The notes beneath the pieces are model-generated. The model did not search any database and was not told the DNA's origin. It saw nothing but the letters and a program-made list of their open reading frames with translations. A DNA stretch of 64,000 nt from assembly GCF_964355755.1 (NCBI RefSeq), contig NC_092679.1:5022001-5086000 (forward strand). The letters run 5' to 3'. A program made the position numbers and the translations under genes. This document shows positions 52,701 through 64,000 of the stretch, piece by piece; positions within the stretch are counted from its first letter, which is position 1; each line of letters starts with the position of its first letter. This DNA comes from Antedon mediterranea (lineage: Eukaryota; Echinodermata; Crinoidea; Comatulida; Antedonidae).

Positions 52701-55700
52701 GCAATTAAGGAGAGGAGACTCATGATATTTTAAATAAAATAAGAAACACATTTTTATAGTATACTTTTTAACCCATTAATTTGTTACAAATTCTTTCTCT
52801 TTTATTGCTACTTTCCTTTTCTAAAATCATCAGTTTTAATTTTAATCTGAAGAGCTGATGCTATTAAATTTTGTTACTTAAAGGTAGCATTTTTTGTATA
52901 TAGATGATATCGACAGCCTCATAACAAAAGTGTCTAAGTCATAATTTTTTGTTTGTTTTTCTGCCTAACTCACTGCTTATATCAATATACTATATTTTTT
53001 GTGTTTCTGCCCAAGTCAGCTGTGTGACTTAGGCAATTAAGGAGAGCTGACTTATGATCTGCCTAACTCACTGCTTATATCTTTATACTGACCTCTGTAC
53101 ATTATCTGAGTGCTTTTATATACATTTGCACATGCTCAGATCGTCTTTTTTGTGTTTTTGCCTAAGTCAGCTGTGTGACTTAGGCAATTAAGGAGAGGAG
53201 ACTCATGATTTTTTAAATAAAATAAGAAATACATTTTTATAGTATATTTTTTAACCCATTTGTTACAAATTCTTTCTCTTTTATTGCTACTTTCCTTTTC
53301 CAAAATCATCAGTGTTAATTTTAATCTGAAGAGCTGATGCTATTAAATTTTGTTACTTAAATGTAGCATTTTTTGTATATAGATGATATCGACAGCCTCA
53401 TAACAAAAGTGTCTAAGTCATAATTTTTTTTTTCTGCCTAACTCACTGCTTATATCAATATACTATATTTTTTGTGTTTCTGCCTAAGTCAGCTGTGTGA
53501 CTTAGGCAATTAAGGAGAGCTGACTTATGATCTACCTAACTCACTGCTTATATCAATATACTATATTTTTTGTGTGTTTCTGCCCAAGTCCGCTGTGTGA
53601 CTTAGGCAATTCAGGAGAGCTGACTTATGATCTGCTTAACTCACTGCTTATATCTTTATACTGCCCTCTGTACATTATCTGAGTGCTTTTATATACATTT
53701 GCACATGCTCAGATCGTTTTTTTGTGTTTCTGCCTAAGTCAGCTGTGTGACTTAGGCAATTAAGAAGAGGAGACTCATGATTTTTTAAATAAAATAAGAA
53801 ATACATTTTTATAGTATATTTTTTAACCCATTTGTTACAAATTCTTTCTCTTTTATTGCTACTTTCCTTTTCTAAAATCATCAGTATTAATTTTAATCTG
53901 AAGAGCTGATGCTATTAAATTTTGTTACTTAAAGGTAGCATTTTTTGTATATAGATGATATCGACAGCCTCATAACAAAAGTGTCTAAGTCATAATTTTT
54001 TTTTCTGCCTAACTCACTGCTTATTTCAATATACTATATTTTTTGTGTTTCTGCCTAAGTCAGCTGTGTGACTTAGGCAATTAAGGAGAGCTGACTTATG
54101 ATCTGCCTAACTCACTGCTTATATCAATATACTATATTTTTTGTGTTTCTGCCCAAGCCAGCTGTGTGACTTAGGCAATTAAGGAGAGCTGACTTATGAT
54201 CTGCCTAACTCACTGCTTATATCTTTATACTGCCCTCTGTAAATTATCTGAGTGCTTTTATATACATTTGCACATGCTCAGATCGTTTTTTTTTTGTGTT
54301 TCTGCCTAAGTCACAACCTAAGTCAGCTGTGTGACTTAGGCAATTAAGGAGAGGAGACTCATGATTTTTTAAATAAAATAAGAAATACATTTTATAGTAT
54401 ATATTTTAACCCATTTGTTACAAATTCTTTCTCTTTTATTGCTACTTTCCTTTTCCAAAATCATCAGTGTTAATTTTATTCTGAAGAGCTGATGCTATTA
54501 AATTGTGTTACCTAAAGGTAGCATTTTTTTGTATATAGATGATATCGATAGTCTCATAACAAAAGTGTCTAAGTCATAATTTTTGTTTTGTTTTTCTGCC
54601 TAACTCACTGCTTATATCAATATACTATATTTTTTGTGTTTCTGCCCAAGTCAGCTGTGTGACTTAGGCAATTAAGGAGAGGAGACTCATGATTTTTTAA
54701 ATAAAATAAGAAATACATTTTTATAGTATATTTTTTAACCCATTAGTTACAAATTCTTTCTCTTTTATTGCTACTTTCCTTTTCCAAAATCATCAGTGTT
54801 AATTTTAATCTGAAGAGCTGATGCTATTAAATTTTGTTACTTAAAGGTAGCATTTTTTGTATATAGATGATATCGACAGCCTTTTAACAAAAGTGTCTAA
54901 GTCATAATTTTTTGTTTGTTTTTCTGCCTAACTCACTGCTTATATCAATATACTATATTTTTTGTGTTTCTGCCCAAGTCAGCTGTGTGACTTAGGCAAT
55001 TAGGAGAGCTGACTTATGATCTGCCTAACTCACTGCTTATATCTTTATACTGCCCTCTGTAAATTATCTGAGTGCTTTTATATACATTTGCACATGCTCA
55101 GATCGTTTTTTTTTTGTGTTTCTGCCTAAGTCACAACCTAAGTCAGCTGTGTGACTTAGGTAATTAAGAAGAGGAGACTCATGATTTTTAAAATAAAATA
55201 AGAAATACATTTTTATAGTATATTTTTTAACCCATTTGTTACAAATTCTTTCTCTTTTATTGCTACTTTCCTTTTCCAAAATCATCAGTGTTAATTTTAA
55301 TCTGAAGAGCTGATGCTATTAAATTGTGTTACTTAAAGGTAGCATTTTTTGTATATAGATGATATCGACAGCCTCATAACAAAAGTGTCTAAGTCATAAT
55401 TTTTTGTTTGTTTTTCTGCCTAACTCACTGCTTATATCAATATACTATATTTTGTGTGTTTCTGCCCAAGTCAGCTGTGTGACTTAGGCAATTAAGGAGA
55501 GCCGACTTATGATCTGCCTAACTCACTGCTTATATCTTTATACTGCCCTCTGTAAATTATCTGAGTGCTTTTATATACATTTGCACATGCTCAGATCGTT
55601 TTTTTGTTGTTTCTGCCTAAGTCAGCTGTGTGACTTAGGCAATTAAGGAGAGGAGACTCATGATTTTTTAAATAAAATAAGAAATACATTTTTATAGTAT

Positions 55701-58700
55701 ATTTTTTAACCCATTTGTTACAAATTCTTTCTCTTTTATTGCTACTTTCCTTTTCCAAAATCATCAGTGTTAATTTTAATCTGAAGAGCTGATGCTATTA
55801 AATTTTGTTACTTAAAGGTAGCATTTTTTGTATATAGATGATATCGACAGTCTCATAACAAAAGTGTCTAAGTCATAATTTTTGTTTTGTTTTTCTGCCT
55901 AACTCACTGCTTATATCAATATACTATATTTTTTGTGTTTCTGCCCAAGTAAGCTGTGTGACTTAGGCAATTAAGGAGAGGAGACTCATGATTTTTTAAA
56001 TAAAATAAGAAATACATTTTTATAGTATATTTTTTAACCCATTTGTTACAAATTCTTTCTCTTTTATTGCTACTTTCCTTTTCTAAAATCATCAGTGTTA
56101 ATTTTAATCTGAAGAGCTGATGCTATTAAATTTTGTTACTTAAAGGTAGCATTTTTTGTATATAGATGATATCGACAGCCTCATAACAAAAGTGTCTAAG
56201 TCATAATTTTTTTTTTTTTTTTCTGCCTAACTCACTGCTTATATCAATATACTATATTTTTTGTGTTTCTGCCCAAGTCAGCTGTGTGACTTAGGCAATT
56301 AAGGAGAGCTGACTTATGATCTGCCTAACTCACTGCTTATATCTTTATACTGACCTCTGTACATTATCTGAGTGCTTTTATATACATTTGCACATGCTCA
56401 GATCGTCTTTTTTGTGTTTCTGCCTAAGTCAGCTGTGTGACTTAGGCAATTAAGGAGAGGAGACTCATGATTTTTTAAATAAAATAAGAAATACATTTTT
56501 ATAGTATATTTTTTAACCCATTTGTTACAAATTCTTTCTCTTTTATTGCTACTTTCCTTTTCCAATATCATCAGTGTTAATTTTAATCTGAAGAGCTGAT
56601 GCTATTAAATTTTGTTACTTAAAGGTAGCATTTTTTGTATATAGATGATATCGACAGCCTCATAACAAAAGTGTCTAAGTCATAATTTTTTTTTCTGCCT
56701 AACTCACTGCTTATATCAATATACTATATTTTTTGTGTTTCTGCCTAAGTCAGCTGTGTGACTTAGGCAATTAAGGAGAGCTGACTTATGATCTGCCTAA
56801 CTCACTGCTTATATCAATATACTATATTTTTTATGTGTTTCTGCCTAAGTCCGCTGTGTGACTTAGGCAATTAAGGAGAGCTGACTTATGATCTGCTTAA
56901 CTCACTGCTTATATCTTTATACTGCCCTCTGTACATTATCTGAGTGCTTTTATATACATTTGCACATGCTCAGATCATTTTTTGTTTGTTTCTGCCTAAG
57001 TCAGCTGTTTGACTTAGGCAATTAAGGAGAGGAGACTCATGATTTTTTAAATAAAATAAGAAATACATTTTTATAGTATATTTTTTAACCCATTTGTTAC
57101 AAATTCTTTCTCTTTTATTGCTACTTTCCTTTTCTAAAATCATCAGTGTTAATTTTAATCTGAAGAGCTGATGCTATTAAATTTTGTTACTTAAAGGTAG
57201 CATTTTTTTGTATATAGATGATATCGACAGCCTCATAACAAAAGTGTCCAAGTCATAATTTTTTGTTTGTTTTTCTGCCTAACTCACTGCTTATATCAAT
57301 ATACTATATTTTTTGTGTTTCTGCCCAAGTCAGCTGTGTGACTTAGGCAATTAAGGAGAGCTGACTTATGATCTGCCTAACTCACTGCTTATATCTTTAT
57401 ACTGCCCTCTGTAAATTATCTGAGTGCTTTTATATACATTTGCACATGCTCAGATCATTTTTGTTTGTGTTTCTGCCTAAGTCACAACCTAAGTCAGCAG
57501 TGTGACTTAGGCAATTAAGGAGAGGAGACTCATGATTTTTTAAATAAAATAAGAAATACATTTTTATAGTATATTTTTTAACCCATTTGTTACAAATTCT
57601 TTCTCTTTTATTGCTACTTTCCTTTTCTAAAATCATCAGTGTTAATTTTAATCTGAAGAGCTAATGCTATTAAATTTTGTTACTTAAAGATAGCATTTTT
57701 TGTATATAAATGATATCGACAGCCTCATAACAAAAGTGTCTAAGTCATAATTTTGTTTTTCTGCCTAACTCACTGCTTATATCAATATACTATATTTTTT
57801 GTGTTTCTGCCCAAGTCAGCTGTGTGACTTAGGCAATTAAGGAGAGCTGACTTGTGATCTGCCTAACTCACTGCTTATGTCAATATACTATATTTTTTTG
57901 TGTTTCTGCCTAAGTCCGCTGTGTGACTTAGGCAATTCAGGAGAGCTGACTTATGATCTGCCTAACTCACTTCTTATATCTTTATACTGCCCTCTGTACA
58001 TTATCTGAGTGCTTTTATATACATTTGCACATGCTCAGATCGTTTTTTTGTGTTTCTGCTTAAGTCAGCTGTGTGACTTAGGCAATTAAGGAGAGGAGAC
58101 TCATGATTTTTTAAATAAAATAAGAAATACATTTTTATAGTATATTTTTTAACCCATTTGTTACAAATTCTTTCTCTTTTATTGCTACTTTCCTTTTCTA
58201 AAATCATCAGTGTTAATTTTAATCTGAAGAGCTAATGCTATTAAATTTTGTTACTTAAAGATAGCATTTTTTGTATATAGATGATATCGACAGCCTCATA
58301 ACAAAAGTGTCTAAGTCATAATTTTTTTTTTCTGCCTAACTCACTGCTTATATCAATATACTATATTTTTTGTATTTCTGCCTAAGTCAGCTGTGTGACT
58401 TAGGCAATTAAGGAGAGCTGACTTATGATCTGCCTAACTCACTGCTTATATCAATATACTATATTTTTTGTGTTTCTGCGTAAGTCAGCTGTGTGACTTA
58501 GGCAATTAAGGAGAGCTGACTTATGATCTGCCTAACTCACTGCTTATATCTTTATACTGCCCTCTGTACATTATCTGAGTGCTTTTATATACATTTGCAC
58601 ATGCTCAGATCGTTTTTTGTGTTTCTGCCTAAGTCAGCTGTGTGACTTAGGCAATTAAGGAGAGGAGACTCATGATATTTTAAATAAAATAAGAAACACA

Positions 58701-61090
58701 TTTTTATAGTATATTTTTTAACCCATTTGTTACAAATTCTTTCTCTTTTATTGCTACTTTCCTTTTCCAAAATCATCAGTGTTAATTTTAATCTGAAGAG
58801 CTGATGCTATTAAATTTTGTTACTTAAAGGTAGCATTTTTTGTATATAGATGATATCGACAGCCTCATAACAAAAGTGTCTAAGTCATAATTTTTTTTTT
58901 CTGCCTAACTCACTGCTTATATCAATATACTATATTTGTTGTGTTTCTGCCTAAGTCAGCTGTGTGACTTAGGCAATTCAGGAGAGCTGACTTATGATCT
59001 GCCTAACTCACTGCTTATATCAATATACTATATTTTTTGTGTGTTTCTGCCTAAGTCCGCTGTGTGACTTAGGCAATTCAGGAGAGCTGACTTATGATCT
59101 GCCTAACTCACTGCTTATATCTTTATACTGCCCTCTGTACATTATCTGAGTGCTTTTATATACATTTGCACATGCTCAGATCGTTTTTTTTGTGTTTCTG
59201 CCTCAGTCAGCTGTGTGACTTAGGCAATTAAGGAGAGGAGACTCATGCTTTTTTAAATAAAATAAGAAATACATTTTTATAGTATATTTTTTAACCCATT
59301 TGTTACAAATTCTTTCCCTTTTATTGCTACTTTCCTTTTCTAAAATCATCAGTGTTAATTTTAATCTGAAGAGCTAATGCTATTAAATTTTGTTACTTAA
59401 AGGTAGCATTTTTTGTATATAGATGATATCGACAGCCTCATAACAAAAGTGTCTAAGTCATAATTTTTTGTTTGTTTTTCTGCCTAACTCACTGCTTATA
59501 TCAATATACTATATTTTTTGTGTTTCTGCCCAAGTCAGCTGTGTGACTTAGGCAATTAAGGAGAGCTGACTTATGATCTGCCAAACTCACTGCTTATGTC
59601 AATATACTATATTTTTTTTTGTGTTTCTGCCTAAGTCAGCTGTGTGACTTAGGCAATTAAGGAGAGTTGACTTATGATCTGCCTAACTCACTGCTTATAT
59701 CAATATACTATATTGTTTGTGTTTCTGCCTAAGTCAGCTGTGTGACTTAGGCAATTAAGGAGAGCTGACTTATGATCTGCCTAACTCACTGCTTATATCT
59801 TTATACTGCCCTCTGTACATTATCTGAGTGCTTTTATATACATTTGCACATGCTTAGATCGTTTTTTTGTGTTTCTGCCTAAGTCAGCTGTGTGACTTAG
59901 GCAATTAAGGAGAGGAGAATCATGATTTTTTAAATAAAATAAGAAATACATTTTTATAGTATATTTTTTAACCCATTTGTTACAAATTCTTTCTCTTTTA
60001 TTGCTACTTTCCTTTTCCAAAATCATCAGTGTTAATTTTAATCTGAAGAGCTGATGCTATTAAATTTTGTTACTTAAAGGTAGCATTTTTTGTATATAGA
60101 TGATATCGACAGTCTCATAACAAAAGTGTCTAAGTCATAATTTTTGTTTTGTTTTTCTGCCTAACTCACTGCTTATATCAATATACTATATTTTTTGTGT
60201 TTCTGCCCAAGTCAGCTGTGTGACTTAGGCAATTAAGGAGAGCTGACTTATGATCTGCCTAACTCACTGCTTATATCTTTATACTGCCCTCTGTACATTA
60301 TCTGAGTGCTTTTATATACATTTGCACATGTTCAGATCGTTTTTTTTTTGTGTTTCTGCCTAAGTCACAACCTAAGTCAGCTGTGTGACTTAGGCAATTA
60401 AGGAGAGGAGACTCATGATTTTTAAATAAAATAAGAAATACATTTTTATAGTATATTTTTTAACCCATTTGTTACAAATTCTTTCTCTTTTATTGCTACT
60501 TTCCTTTTCCAAAATCATCAGTGTTAATTTTAATCTGAAGAGCTGATGCTATTAAATTTTGTTACTTAAAGGTAGCATTTTTTGTATATAGATGATATCG
60601 ACAGCCTCATAACAAAAGTGTCTAAGTCATAATTTTTTTTTTCTGCCTAACTCACTGCTTATTTCAATATACTATATTTTTTGTGTTTCTGCCTAAGTCA
60701 GCTGTGTGACTTAGGCAATTAAGGAGAGCTGACTTATGATCTGCCTAACTCACTGCTTATATCAATATACTATATTTTTTGTGTTTCTGCCTAAGTCAGC
60801 TGTGTGACTTAGGCAATTAAGGAGAGCTGACTTATGATCTGCCTAACTCACTGCTTATATCAATATACTATATTTGTTGTGTTTCTGCCTAAGTCCGCTG
60901 TGTGACTTAGGCAATTCAGGAAAGCTGACTTATGATCTGCCTAACTCACTGCTTATATCTTTATACTGCCCTCTGTACATTATCTGAGTGCTTTTATATA
61001 CATTTGCACATGCTCAGATCGTTTTTTTGTGTTTCTGCCTAAGTCAGCTGCGTGACTTAGGCAATTAAGAAGAGGAGACTCATGATTTTT
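49789..61090. repeat. 11.3-kb modular hairpin satellite
   Basis: Every module begins with a hairpin of 11-bp stem (TGCCTAAGTCA-GCTGTG-TGACTTAGGCA) and AATTAAGGAGAG. Three continuations occur. SX is about 100 bp: CTGACTTATGATCTGCCTAA...CAATATACTATATTTTTTG. SY is about 150 bp: same start, then CTTTATACTGCCCTCTG, TTTGCACATGCTCAGATC. L is about 320 bp: GAGACTCATGATTTTTTAAA to GATGATATCGACAGCCTC and back to CAATATACTATA. I count about 19 SY and 22 L modules. Minus-strand 60-70 codon frames recur in L modules only because the repeats are alike; they lack gene signals. The array ends in a truncated L at 61089. Confidence 0.95.
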
Positions 61091-61193
61091 TAGTCGCGTG
61101 GACGCGACTCTATAGTTCACTATTCCGGTCGGTCGGTCGGTCTGTCGGTCTGTCTGTCGGTCCGGTATCACTATGCATTGTAGCACGCGACTT
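61090..61193 (+). mobile_element. short TIR element AGTCGCGTG...CACGCGACT, right flank of satellite
   Basis: AGTCGCGTGGACGCGACT, CTATAGTTCACTAT, CGGTCGGTCGGTCGGTCTGT, GGTATCACTATGC, ending GTAGCACGCGACT. The ends AGTCGCGTG and CACGCGACT are exact inverted complements, so this about 100-bp copy looks complete and non-autonomous. It interrupts an L module of the satellite at GATTTTTT. Confidence 0.8.
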
Positions 61194-61596
61194 AATGGCT
61201 GTTGGCCTTGTTCGAATAAAAATCCCTGTACAATTATAGTGCCGGGTTTATTCCGAAAATCAGCCGAATTTCGAATGATTATTTTTTGCCATGCGCAGAA
61301 GTAAACAGTGTGTTCTCTGCGCATGTTACTTCAAATATATTTTGAAAAGGCTATCTTTTGGTCATATTCCGAAAAAATCTAAGATGATGACAACCCAAAA
61401 TAGGCATGTAATATAGCAATATTATCGCATAATATATTTTGGCCATTTTTGGAGGACTGTAATACAAATACTATTATAATACAATTAACTTGATATAATA
61501 CAACATAATTGCACACACATCTTAAATAAATATATTATAGAAAATATCAATTTTATAAATATAACCTAAAAATATTATTTAATAACCAGAAAGTGG
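61194..61596. other. flank with degenerate palindromic-satellite sequence
   Basis: AAAAATCCCTGTAC, TTCCGAAAATC, CCATGCGCAGAAGT and TCTGCGCATGTTACTTC echo the unit of the 47.6-49.3 kb array. It appears to be one diverged unit. The rest is AT-rich 3' flank of the following exon. Confidence 0.55.
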
Positions 61597-61845
61597 CTAT
61601 TTTTTATTTGCGAAGTGTACAGTGTGCTTTCCAGCTCCACCACTGCGGCACATAGCTTTTATAGTACGCTGTTTATTCAGGAACTCTTGTAATCGGCTTC
61701 TCTTGCCCGTACCTTTGCCGCCAGTGTCAGCGGCGTCTGAGGCAGCTTGGTGCTGGCGAAGGTGCATTTCTTGTAGGGTAATTGGAACAGTGATCTCTTT
61801 GATTGGTGCTAGGTTTGTGAATGGTAGAGAGGAGTAAACAACAAC
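61597..61845 (-). CDS. probable last coding exon of an unrecognised gene
   Basis: On the minus strand the acceptor ATTTATTGACAG opens an 82-codon frame, phase 0, ending in TAG. It begins VVVYSSLPFTNLAPI and contains KEITVPITLQEMHLRQHQAA, GGKGTGKRSRLQEFLNKQR and a basic end GKHTVHFANKK. The GC content is higher than the flanks, codon use looks coding, and the frame spans the exon exactly. The upstream exons would lie right of 61845; none was found within the window. I do not recognise the family. A pseudogene is possible. Confidence 0.6.
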   Translation of the reverse strand, partial: VVVYSSLPFTNLAPIKEITVPITLQEMHLRQHQAASDAADTGGKGTGKRSRLQEFLNKQRTIKAMCRSGGAGKHTVHFANKK

Positions 61846-62660
61846 CTGTCAATAAATAGATCATAATTACCAACGAGTTTGCAACTCATATCTCGAATCT
61901 GCCAAGTTGGCATTACTTCACTTTTCACTCTTTTATTTCTAGTGAAGATGAAATGTGTCTTTCATATTATGATGCTTTAATCTGTGTCACACAGTGGCAA
62001 CCAACTCACACACGATCTGAACGAAACTTTTCTACATGAAATCGAGAATTGAATTGAAAACTATCACTTTTATCATTTTCATTTGCTCGTATGAACAGTC
62101 AAACATTTTATTTACGGTCGCCGTGGGAATAGTGGCTGTAAATTAGGATTAACATCCAATGTTAGCTGAGCTAATGCACTTTTAAAAAGTATTAAAGTAG
62201 TTAAACAGATGATTGTTGAGCAGCAAACATGCTGGCAACGTGAAATATCCAACTAAATACGCCTAAATTGATCCGAAAACTTATTGAGGGCGCAATATTC
62301 AACTTATTCAATTCAAGTTCACATTTATTTAGCAAAAGCCCCGGCAAAAGCACGGATTTTATAGAAGGAAAAAACCGTATAAACTAAACTCAAAGCGTGA
62401 AACAACAACTCGTCGATACATAAAGCAATTTAAAAGAAACTGAAGGAAAATATATTTAATTTGCGACCGCATCATCAATAAGGTCATCACAAAATAGGAT
62501 AATATATGCAAAACTGTGGGTAGAAAGTAAAGTATTTTTTTGCCTTCACGTACTACCTTTGTCAATTATACTTTGCAATTATAATTAAAAATATTCTTTT
62601 GTATATTCAATTTAACGAATTTTGAAAATACGTATACTGTACTAGACATAGCCTATATCT
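61846..62660. other. intron or intergenic, no feature seen
   Basis: AT-rich, no repeat or exon recognised. Confidence 0.45.
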
Positions 62661-62689
62661 GCATGCTAGCCAACTTTAGCTTGGCAGGA

Positions 62690-63815
62690 TTTGCTAGTGT
62701 AGATATGGAAGGCAATCACCGCCAAAAATACAATTACAAACATACAAGATATTCGTGGAAATATACAACGTACACGCAGAAACGTACAACGCACTCGCAG
62801 AAACGTACAACGTACTCGCAGAAACATACAACGAACTTGCAGAAACATACAACGTACTTGAAATTGATTAGATCATTAGGAGAAAAAACTCAAAATCATT
62901 CTGGATTAAACTAAAACAAACACATTAACATACATATTAATACATGGCGCACTCACTTCGAATCCTTATTTCATAATAATGAAAATAGAGGTAATCAAAA
63001 TGTAGAAAGTATCATTAATAATGAACCTGCTGTAAATGAAAACAAACTTGACCTAAATAATGACATTACAGTAGATGAGGTAATTCATGCCATTAAATAA
63101 AAAAAAAACAGGTAAATCACCTGGAATCGATGGATTATTACCAAAACTTTGTATAAACTCATCACAAAATGTAATATATATATATATATTATATAGATGC
63201 ACCTTCCTCATGGTTGGTTCCACAAACGTTTAATATCCAAACTTTTTACTGTCCCACTAGTTTTATTTACGTACGTGCACCTTACCTGTTAATGAAGCCA
63301 TAGCGGTAAATTTATTGCGCGGTTAAGACCTCAACAACGGTAGGAAAAATGCAAATGTTTACTTATTTTTATACGGTCGATTTCTGATTCTGAAAGGAAA
63401 CATGGAAGTGGCCCATTTTGCAGAAGTGATAATCCTGCAAATAAGAAAAATGATAAATAAAAAAACCCCGCGTTATCTTTATCTTTGAAATGCTTGATTG
63501 AATATTATAATATTTTCATCCTAAATGTCCACACCCTTTATATAATGGACGATTCCATAGTTATTTTCTGCGCATTCATTTTCGCGACTTCGTTGTACCT
63601 TTTTGTGTTTGTCTGTTTCAGCAAACACGTTGTACGTTTTTGTGTTGTCCTTTTCTTCAAGTACGTTGTATGTTTCTGCGAGTACGTTGTACGTTTCTGC
63701 GAGTGCGTTGTACGTTTCTGCGTGTACGTTGTATATTTCTACGAATATATTGTATGTTTGTAATTGTATTTTTGGCGGTGATTGCCTTCCATATGTAGAC
63801 CAGTTGACAAACTGC
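62690..63815. mobile_element. fold-back element with minisatellite arms
   Basis: The left arm (about 62690-62862: ATATGGAAGGCAATCACCGC, AAAATACAATTACAAACATA, then ACGTACAACGCACTCGCAGA-type repeats) is the inverted complement of the right arm (about 63605-63795). The centre holds a LINE reverse transcriptase fragment. The facing arms give matching spurious frames on opposite strands. Confidence 0.8.
62946..63165 (+). pseudogene. LINE reverse transcriptase N-terminal fragment
   Basis: The translation has NKLDLNNDITVDEVIHAIK, a stop, and KKTGKSPGIDGLLPKLC. It is the classic I---EV--AI---K-GKSPGIDG--PE entry of a non-LTR reverse transcriptase, broken by a stop and then by a (TA)n tract. Confidence 0.75.
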
Positions 63816-63894
63816 AGAAAACTAGTTTCCACAAGTTAGCCTAGGCTGGTAAACTTGTTATTCCTTTTAGTTCGTAACAAAAGGTTTGATTTAA

Positions 63895-63988
63895 TTTTGT
63901 TGGTCCCCACTGTAGAACGCAACGTACGTGAGTGAGTTGGCCAATGACAGTTGCTTTGGATAATCCATCGCTTTACATTGCGTCTTAG
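63895..63988. mobile_element. MITE family A copy 17 (partial)
   Basis: TTGTTGGTCCCCACTGTAGA at the left with GGCCAATGACAGTTGC inside. The right half is truncated at CATTGCGTCTTA, where another copy begins. Confidence 0.75.
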
Positions 63989-64000
63989 GCTTGGTTCCCA
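63986..64000. mobile_element. MITE family A copy 18, cut by window end
   Basis: TTAGGCTTGGTTCCCA is the left terminus of a further copy that continues beyond the window. Confidence 0.6.

Noticed and set aside
49789-61090. CRISPR array or repeated gene family: 60-70 codon minus-strand frames (MILEKESSNK type) recurring about eight times
   Set aside because: The frames recur only because L modules are near-identical DNA. Many other L modules lack the full frame. There is no splice, start context or compositional coding signal. The 'spacers' are themselves repeats.
62663-63839. Tyr/Thr/Lys or Val/Cys repeat proteins on both strands
   Set aside because: They translate the inverted minisatellite arms. 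Matching frames on opposite strands are expected from the fold-back.

Overview
This is a eukaryotic genomic window, AT-rich and heavily interspersed with repeats. Coding sequence is cut into many short exons with GT-AG introns, and there are no bacterial operon signals. The genes (an REJ-domain protein, RBM25 and a neuroglobin-like globin), the CTAGGCCTA-rich tracts near 14 kb and the repeat types suggest a marine invertebrate deuterostome, most likely an echinoderm. The taxon is an inference. Coding exons were built by hand from splice signals, reading-phase continuity and protein family patterns, so individual boundaries may be off by a base or two.

Layout. (1) 1-12044, minus strand: 15 exons in consistent phase, encoding about 1826 residues of a large secreted or membrane protein. 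It has a signal peptide, repeated cysteine-containing modules that I cannot assign to a family, a tract of DC-G-C / CG-CGG cysteine repeats, and a region resembling the REJ (receptor for egg jelly) part of polycystin-1-like proteins. The gene runs off the left edge. (2) About 13.7-30.3 kb, plus strand: a complete RBM25 orthologue with 18 coding exons and 767 aa (RRM, RE/RD-rich middle, C-terminal PWI), a nuclear splicing regulator. Its introns hold LINE fragments, TIR elements, MITEs and minisatellites. (3) 30.3-35.6 kb: intergenic, holding a dense cluster of one palindromic MITE family. (4) 35612-47037, minus strand: a complete 3-exon, 154-aa neuroglobin-like globin whose 8.4-kb first intron contains a G-rich/C-rich minisatellite, a very homogeneous 29-bp array, MITEs and a SINE. 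(5) 47.6-49.3 kb: a satellite of nested palindromes. (6) 49.79-61.09 kb: an 11.3-kb modular satellite in which every module starts with the same 11-bp-stem hairpin, bordered on both sides by directly repeated AGTCGCG-type elements. (7) 61597-61845, minus strand: a probable last coding exon of an unrecognised gene. (8) 62.7-63.8 kb: a fold-back structure with minisatellite-bearing arms around a reverse transcriptase fragment.

The genes appear unrelated in function: a cell-surface or extracellular protein, a splicing factor and a haem protein. Much of the window is repeat DNA. The least explained parts are the cysteine-module array of the REJ-type protein, the palindromic satellite and the modular satellite with its ordered module grammar.
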